From Solobacterium sp. UBA1789 (GTDB lineage: Bacteria > Bacillota_I > Bacilli_A > Erysipelotrichales > Erysipelotrichaceae): DNA of 10,043 nucleotides. The DNA lies in the NCBI GenBank assembly GCA_002314515.1, contig DCGB01000054.1:1196-11238 (forward strand). The letters are read 5' to 3'. Below the pieces are notes generated by a model. That model was not told the DNA's origin and searched no databases. It saw only the letters and a list, made by a program, of their open reading frames with translations. The position numbers were made by a program, and so were the translations under genes. Positions 7,444-10,043 of this stretch are shown piece after piece (the first letter of the stretch is position 1; each line of letters begins with the position of its first letter).

Positions 7444-7475
7444 AAGACACGGAAATCTATTCTGTGTCTTTTTTT
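7444..7475 (+). terminator. Intrinsic terminator of the aldolase gene
   Basis: The 10-bp stem AAGACACGGA/TCTGTGTCTT (7444-7453 with 7461-7470, one G-U pair), loop AATCTAT, is followed by a T-run to 7475. Confidence 0.92.
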
Positions 7476-7479
7476 GTCT

Positions 7480-7488
7480 TGATATAAT
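7480..7488 (+). promoter_or_regulatory. Extended -10 promoter of the FAD-dehydrogenase operon
   Basis: TGATATAAT is a textbook extended -10 (TGn plus TATAAT at 7483-7488). The expected transcription start is near 7495. The matching -35 position (7460-7465) falls in the 3' arm of the aldolase terminator and is weak. Confidence 0.7.
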
Positions 7489-7504
7489 AGATACGTAATG
7501 AAAC

Positions 7505-7510
7505 AGGAGG
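7505..7510 (+). promoter_or_regulatory. AGGAGG ribosome binding site that sets the dehydrogenase start at 7519
   Basis: AGGAGG lies eight bases before ATG at 7519. The in-frame ATG at 7498 lies upstream of it and almost at the predicted transcription start, so it would be leaderless and is unlikely to be used. Confidence 0.85.
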
Positions 7511-7518
7511 CAGATGTG

Positions 7519-8895
7519 ATGAACAGCTATGACATTATTATTATTGGAGCAGGTCCCGGTGGTATCTTTTCAGCCTATGAACTGATCACCAATGATCCAA
7601 ATCTAAAGATTGCTGTTTTTGAAAGTGGAAATGAACTGGAAAATCGCAAATGTCCAATCGATGGCAAAAAAGTAACAAAATGCATCAATTGTCAGCATTG
7701 TTCAATCATGAGTGGCTTTGGTGGTGCCGGTGCTTTTTCTGATGGCAAATATAATATTACTAATGAATTTGGTGGAACCTTACATGAATATATTGGCAAG
7801 GAAAAGGCTCTGGAGCTGATGCATTATGTTGATGATATCAATGCAAAACATGGTGGAGCGGAAACCAGACTATATACAACAGCAAATAAGAATTTAAAAC
7901 GTGAATGTCTGCAGAATGGTCTTCATCTTCTGGATGCGTCAGTCAGACACCTGGGTACGGATATCAATTATGAAGTCTTAACCAATATCTATAATTATTT
8001 GAAAGAGAAGGTTGAATTTCATTTTGTCGAAGCTGTTGAAACTATCAATGTCTTAGATGGCAGATATGAGATAATCACTTCCAAGGCCAGCTATCGTTGT
8101 GATAAATGTATCATTTCTGTTGGCCGTTCTGGCAGTAAGTGGATGGAAAAGATCTGCAATGAATTAAATATTCCAACATTATCAAATCGTGTTGACATTG
8201 GTGTCCGTGTTGAACTTCTGGCAGAAACTTTTGCCCATATTACTGATGAAGTATATGAATCAAAAATCCTCTATAAGACAGAAAAATATCAGGACATGGT
8301 TCGTACTTTCTGCATGAACCCCTATGGTGCTGTAGTTCATGAAAATACCAATGGTATTATTACCGTCAATGGTCATTCTTATGAAGATAAAAAACTGCAG
8401 ACTCAGAATACCAACTTTGCCCTATTGGTTTCCAAACATTTTACAGAACCATTTAAAGACAGCAATGGCTATGGTGAAAGTATTGCCCGCTTATCAAATA
8501 TGTTAGGTGGTGGTGTCATTGTTCAGCGTTTTGGTGATCTGATCAGAGGTCAGAGGTCAACAGAAAAGCGTATTGCCGAGGGTTTTGTTACACCAACACT
8601 TAAGGCAACACCTGGTGATTTGTCTTTAGTTATGCCAAAGCGTATTTTTGATGGCATCGTTGAAATGATCTATGCCCTGGATAAGATTGCACCGGGTACA
8701 GCTAATGATGATACCTTATTATATGGTGTTGAAGTAAAATTCTATAATATGGAAGTCAAACTGGATAAGAATCTGGAAACCTGTTATAAGAATCTCTTTG
8801 TCATTGGTGATGGCAGTGGTGTTACCCATTCTCTGTCACATGCCAGTGCCAGTGGTGTTTATGTTGCACGTCATATATTAGGAATGGATAAGTAA
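7519..8895 (+). CDS. Uncharacterised FAD-dependent dehydrogenase (COG2509-like) with Cys cluster
   Basis: Flavoprotein oxidoreductase of about 458 aa; substrate and electron partner are not known for this family. The N-terminus YDIIIIGAGPGGIFSA is the dinucleotide-binding Rossmann motif for FAD. The C-terminal LFVIGDGSG (about 426-434) is the second FAD contact typical of these enzymes, followed by a Ser/His-rich HSLSHASASG segment. Near the N-terminus, Cys45, Cys55, Cys58 and Cys61 (C-x9-C-x2-C-x2-C) precede the family signature GFGGAGAFSDGK, so an iron-sulfur or redox-active Cys site is possible. I use ATG 7519 because it has the ribosome binding site; the ATG at 7498 would add seven residues. 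It is the first gene of an operon with the SpaA-like protein (three bases later) and adenosine deaminase. No signal peptide, so cytoplasmic. Confidence 0.87.
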   Translation: MNSYDIIIIGAGPGGIFSAYELITNDPNLKIAVFESGNELENRKCPIDGKKVTKCINCQHCSIMSGFGGAGAFSDGKYNITNEFGGTLHEYIGKEKALELMHYVDDINAKHGGAETRLYTTANKNLKRECLQNGLHLLDASVRHLGTDINYEVLTNIYNYLKEKVEFHFVEAVETINVLDGRYEIITSKASYRCDKCIISVGRSGSKWMEKICNELNIPTLSNRVDIGVRVELLAETFAHITDEVYESKILYKTEKYQDMVRTFCMNPYGAVVHENTNGIITVNGHSYEDKKLQTQNTNFALLVSKHFTEPFKDSNGYGESIARLSNMLGGGVIVQRFGDLIRGQRSTEKRIAEGFVTPTLKATPGDLSLVMPKRIFDGIVEMIYALDKIAPGTANDDTLLYGVEVKFYNMEVKLDKNLETCYKNLFVIGDGSGVTHSLSHASASGVYVARHILGMDK

Positions 8896-8898
8896 AAT

Positions 8899-9444
8899 AT
8901 GAAAAAGGGGATAACATTATTATTAAGTTTAGTATTGTTACTATTGTCAGTGGTGGGTGTTGTCGCTGATGGCGATGTTTATAATGTCGATATCGTTATT
9001 ACCGATAGTAAGAACAATCTGATTGAAGGATGTTCCTATAATCTGTATCGGGATGATGAACCTGTTTATTTTACTAAGGATGTTAATTCCAATACCTATA
9101 CTGTTTCCAAAGATGGAGAAAGTTCTATTAAGTCACCTTTGGCTCATCTTCAAGGACTGTCGGCAGGCAATTATATATTAAAGGAAACAAATAAGCCTGC
9201 TAATCTGTCTTCTCATGATGACCTTAATATCGAAGTTAAGGCCAACAATCTGGCCATTGTCAATACCAGTGATGGTGGTGATTTAATATATGTTAAAGGT
9301 GGTATACAGCTTGTTTATAAGGCTAGTATTTCCTTGCCGTCTTTGGAAAATGGTGGGGCTACTATCCTGATTGCTGGCGCTATTGGAGCAGTTGTCATTG
9401 GCGTTATGCTTAAATCAATCAAGAAAATATTTAAGGAGGACTAA
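8899..9444 (+). CDS. Small secreted SpaA-like, membrane- or wall-anchored protein
   Basis: Exported 181-aa protein. Residues 1-23 form a signal peptide (basic MKKG, long Leu/Val core, likely cleavage after VVA). The middle (about 27-125) looks like one Cna-B/SpaA-type beta domain: VDIVITDSKNNLIEG is its first strands and LQGLSAGNYILKETNKP (84-100) matches the usual GLxxGxYxLxET segment, with Glu96 at the conserved Glu. The C-terminus has a hydrophobic stretch (about 155-171) and a basic tail (KSIKKIFKED), the layout of a wall-sorting signal. Where LPXTG should be it reads LPSLENGG (146-153), so sortase anchoring is uncertain and a simple membrane anchor is possible. It starts three bases after the dehydrogenase stop with no strong ribosome binding site, implying coupling, and ends two bases before the adenosine deaminase ATG. 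Function unknown. Confidence 0.82.
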   Translation: MKKGITLLLSLVLLLLSVVGVVADGDVYNVDIVITDSKNNLIEGCSYNLYRDDEPVYFTKDVNSNTYTVSKDGESSIKSPLAHLQGLSAGNYILKETNKPANLSSHDDLNIEVKANNLAIVNTSDGGDLIYVKGGIQLVYKASISLPSLENGGATILIAGAIGAVVIGVMLKSIKKIFKED

Positions 9445-9446
9445 TA

Positions 9447-10043
9447 ATGAATAAATTTATTGATCTGCATCTGCATCTTGATGGTGCCATTACTTTACAG
9501 ATTGCCAAAAAGCTGGCAGAAGTTCAGAATATTGACCTTAATATGACTGATGAGGAACTGGAAAAGAAGCTGACAGTTCCTGCTGACTGTACAAGTTTAA
9601 ATGACTTCCTGGCCTGTTTTGATTTGCCGGTTTCTCTAATGCAGACAAAAGAGGGCTTGAGTGAAGCAGCCTATCAGGTTTGTGAAAACATTCGTTCACA
9701 GGGTGTTGTATATGCAGAAATTCGTTTTGCCCCGCAGCTTCATTGCACAAAGGGTCTGACTCAGGAAGAGGTTGTTAAGGCTGTTGTTGAAGGTAGCAGG
9801 AGAAGTTCTCTGAAGGCTAATATAATTCTCTGCTGTATGCGTGGTCAGGGTAATGAGTCTGAAAATCTGGAAACAATAGAAGTTGCCAAGAAGCTCATTG
9901 TTAAAGATGGTGGTGCTGTTGCGGTTGATTTAGCTGGTGCTGAGGCTATTTTTAAGACAAAAGATTATGCTGACTTATTTAAGAAAGTCAGAGAATATGG
10001 TCTTCCTTATACAATTCATGCTGGTGAGGCAGATGGTGCTGAT
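9447..10043 (+). CDS. add: Adenosine deaminase (3' end outside window)
   Basis: Zinc enzyme that deaminates adenosine or deoxyadenosine to inosine forms in purine salvage. The visible 199 residues are the N-terminal part; there is no stop before the window ends. Key motifs are present: DLHLHLDGAI with zinc ligands His8 and His10, VVYAEIRFAPQLH (88-99), the VDLAGAE strand (160-166), and THE-like IHAGEADG with His191 and catalytic Glu194. The remaining metal and catalytic residues (later His and Asp pair) would lie beyond the window. The start is ATG with AGGAGG (9434-9439) inside the 3' end of the SpaA-like gene, seven bases upstream. It is third in an operon with the FAD-dependent dehydrogenase and the small surface protein. 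A closely related adenine or other purine deaminase is possible, but the motifs favour adenosine deaminase. Confidence 0.92.
   Translation, partial: MNKFIDLHLHLDGAITLQIAKKLAEVQNIDLNMTDEELEKKLTVPADCTSLNDFLACFDLPVSLMQTKEGLSEAAYQVCENIRSQGVVYAEIRFAPQLHCTKGLTQEEVVKAVVEGSRRSSLKANIILCCMRGQGNESENLETIEVAKKLIVKDGGAVAVDLAGAEAIFKTKDYADLFKKVREYGLPYTIHAGEADGAD

Noticed and set aside
9538..9750. 70-codon minus-strand frame inside the adenosine deaminase gene
   Set aside because: It is antisense to conserved deaminase sequence, with no ribosome binding site and low-complexity content.

Overview
The window is AT-rich, densely coded, almost entirely plus-strand DNA with strong AGGAGG ribosome binding sites and U-tract terminators. 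That fits a low-GC Bacillota. The hybrid histidine kinase, the Spa/Fct-type surface proteins and the uncharacterised FAD-dependent dehydrogenase together suggest a gut-type anaerobe, perhaps an Erysipelotrichia/Coprobacillaceae-like lineage. That placement is inference; there is no rRNA or other marker here to prove it.

Layout. (1) 1-1833: the 3' part of a membrane hybrid histidine kinase with a C-terminal receiver domain, closed by a UUCG terminator. (2) 1908-2115: a 58-aa Cys-rich zinc-ribbon-like gene, the only gene called on the minus strand, with its own long hairpin terminator. (3) 2200-3925: an overlapping three-gene operon with an HD-domain nucleotidase-like phosphohydrolase, a NUDIX CoA-diphosphatase-like hydrolase and an unrecognised multi-span membrane protein. 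(4) 3943-6126: a monocistronic secreted adhesin/pilin-like protein whose signal peptide (from 3999) lies in a different frame from the rest (open from before 4025), so the gene looks frameshifted. It carries SpaA-like and FctA-like domains but no normal wall-sorting tail. (5) 6158-6430: a 4-oxalocrotonate-tautomerase-family protein. (6) 6494-7475: a class II fructose-bisphosphate-type aldolase with its own promoter and terminator. (7) 7480 to the window end: an operon of an uncharacterised FAD-dependent dehydrogenase with a four-Cys cluster, a small signal-peptide/SpaA-like/TM surface protein, and adenosine deaminase (cut by the window end).

How the genes fit together: the HD phosphohydrolase, NUDIX hydrolase and adenosine deaminase all handle nucleotides or nucleotide-containing cofactors. 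The aldolase belongs to central sugar metabolism. Two separate transcription units encode exported Spa-type proteins, and neither has a canonical LPXTG signal; no sortase is in the window. I see no phage, transposon, CRISPR, tRNA or rRNA. I found no clear new defence or biosynthetic system. The most unusual signals are the split signal peptide of the large surface protein, the absent or atypical sorting signals, and the SpaA-like protein embedded between two metabolic genes.
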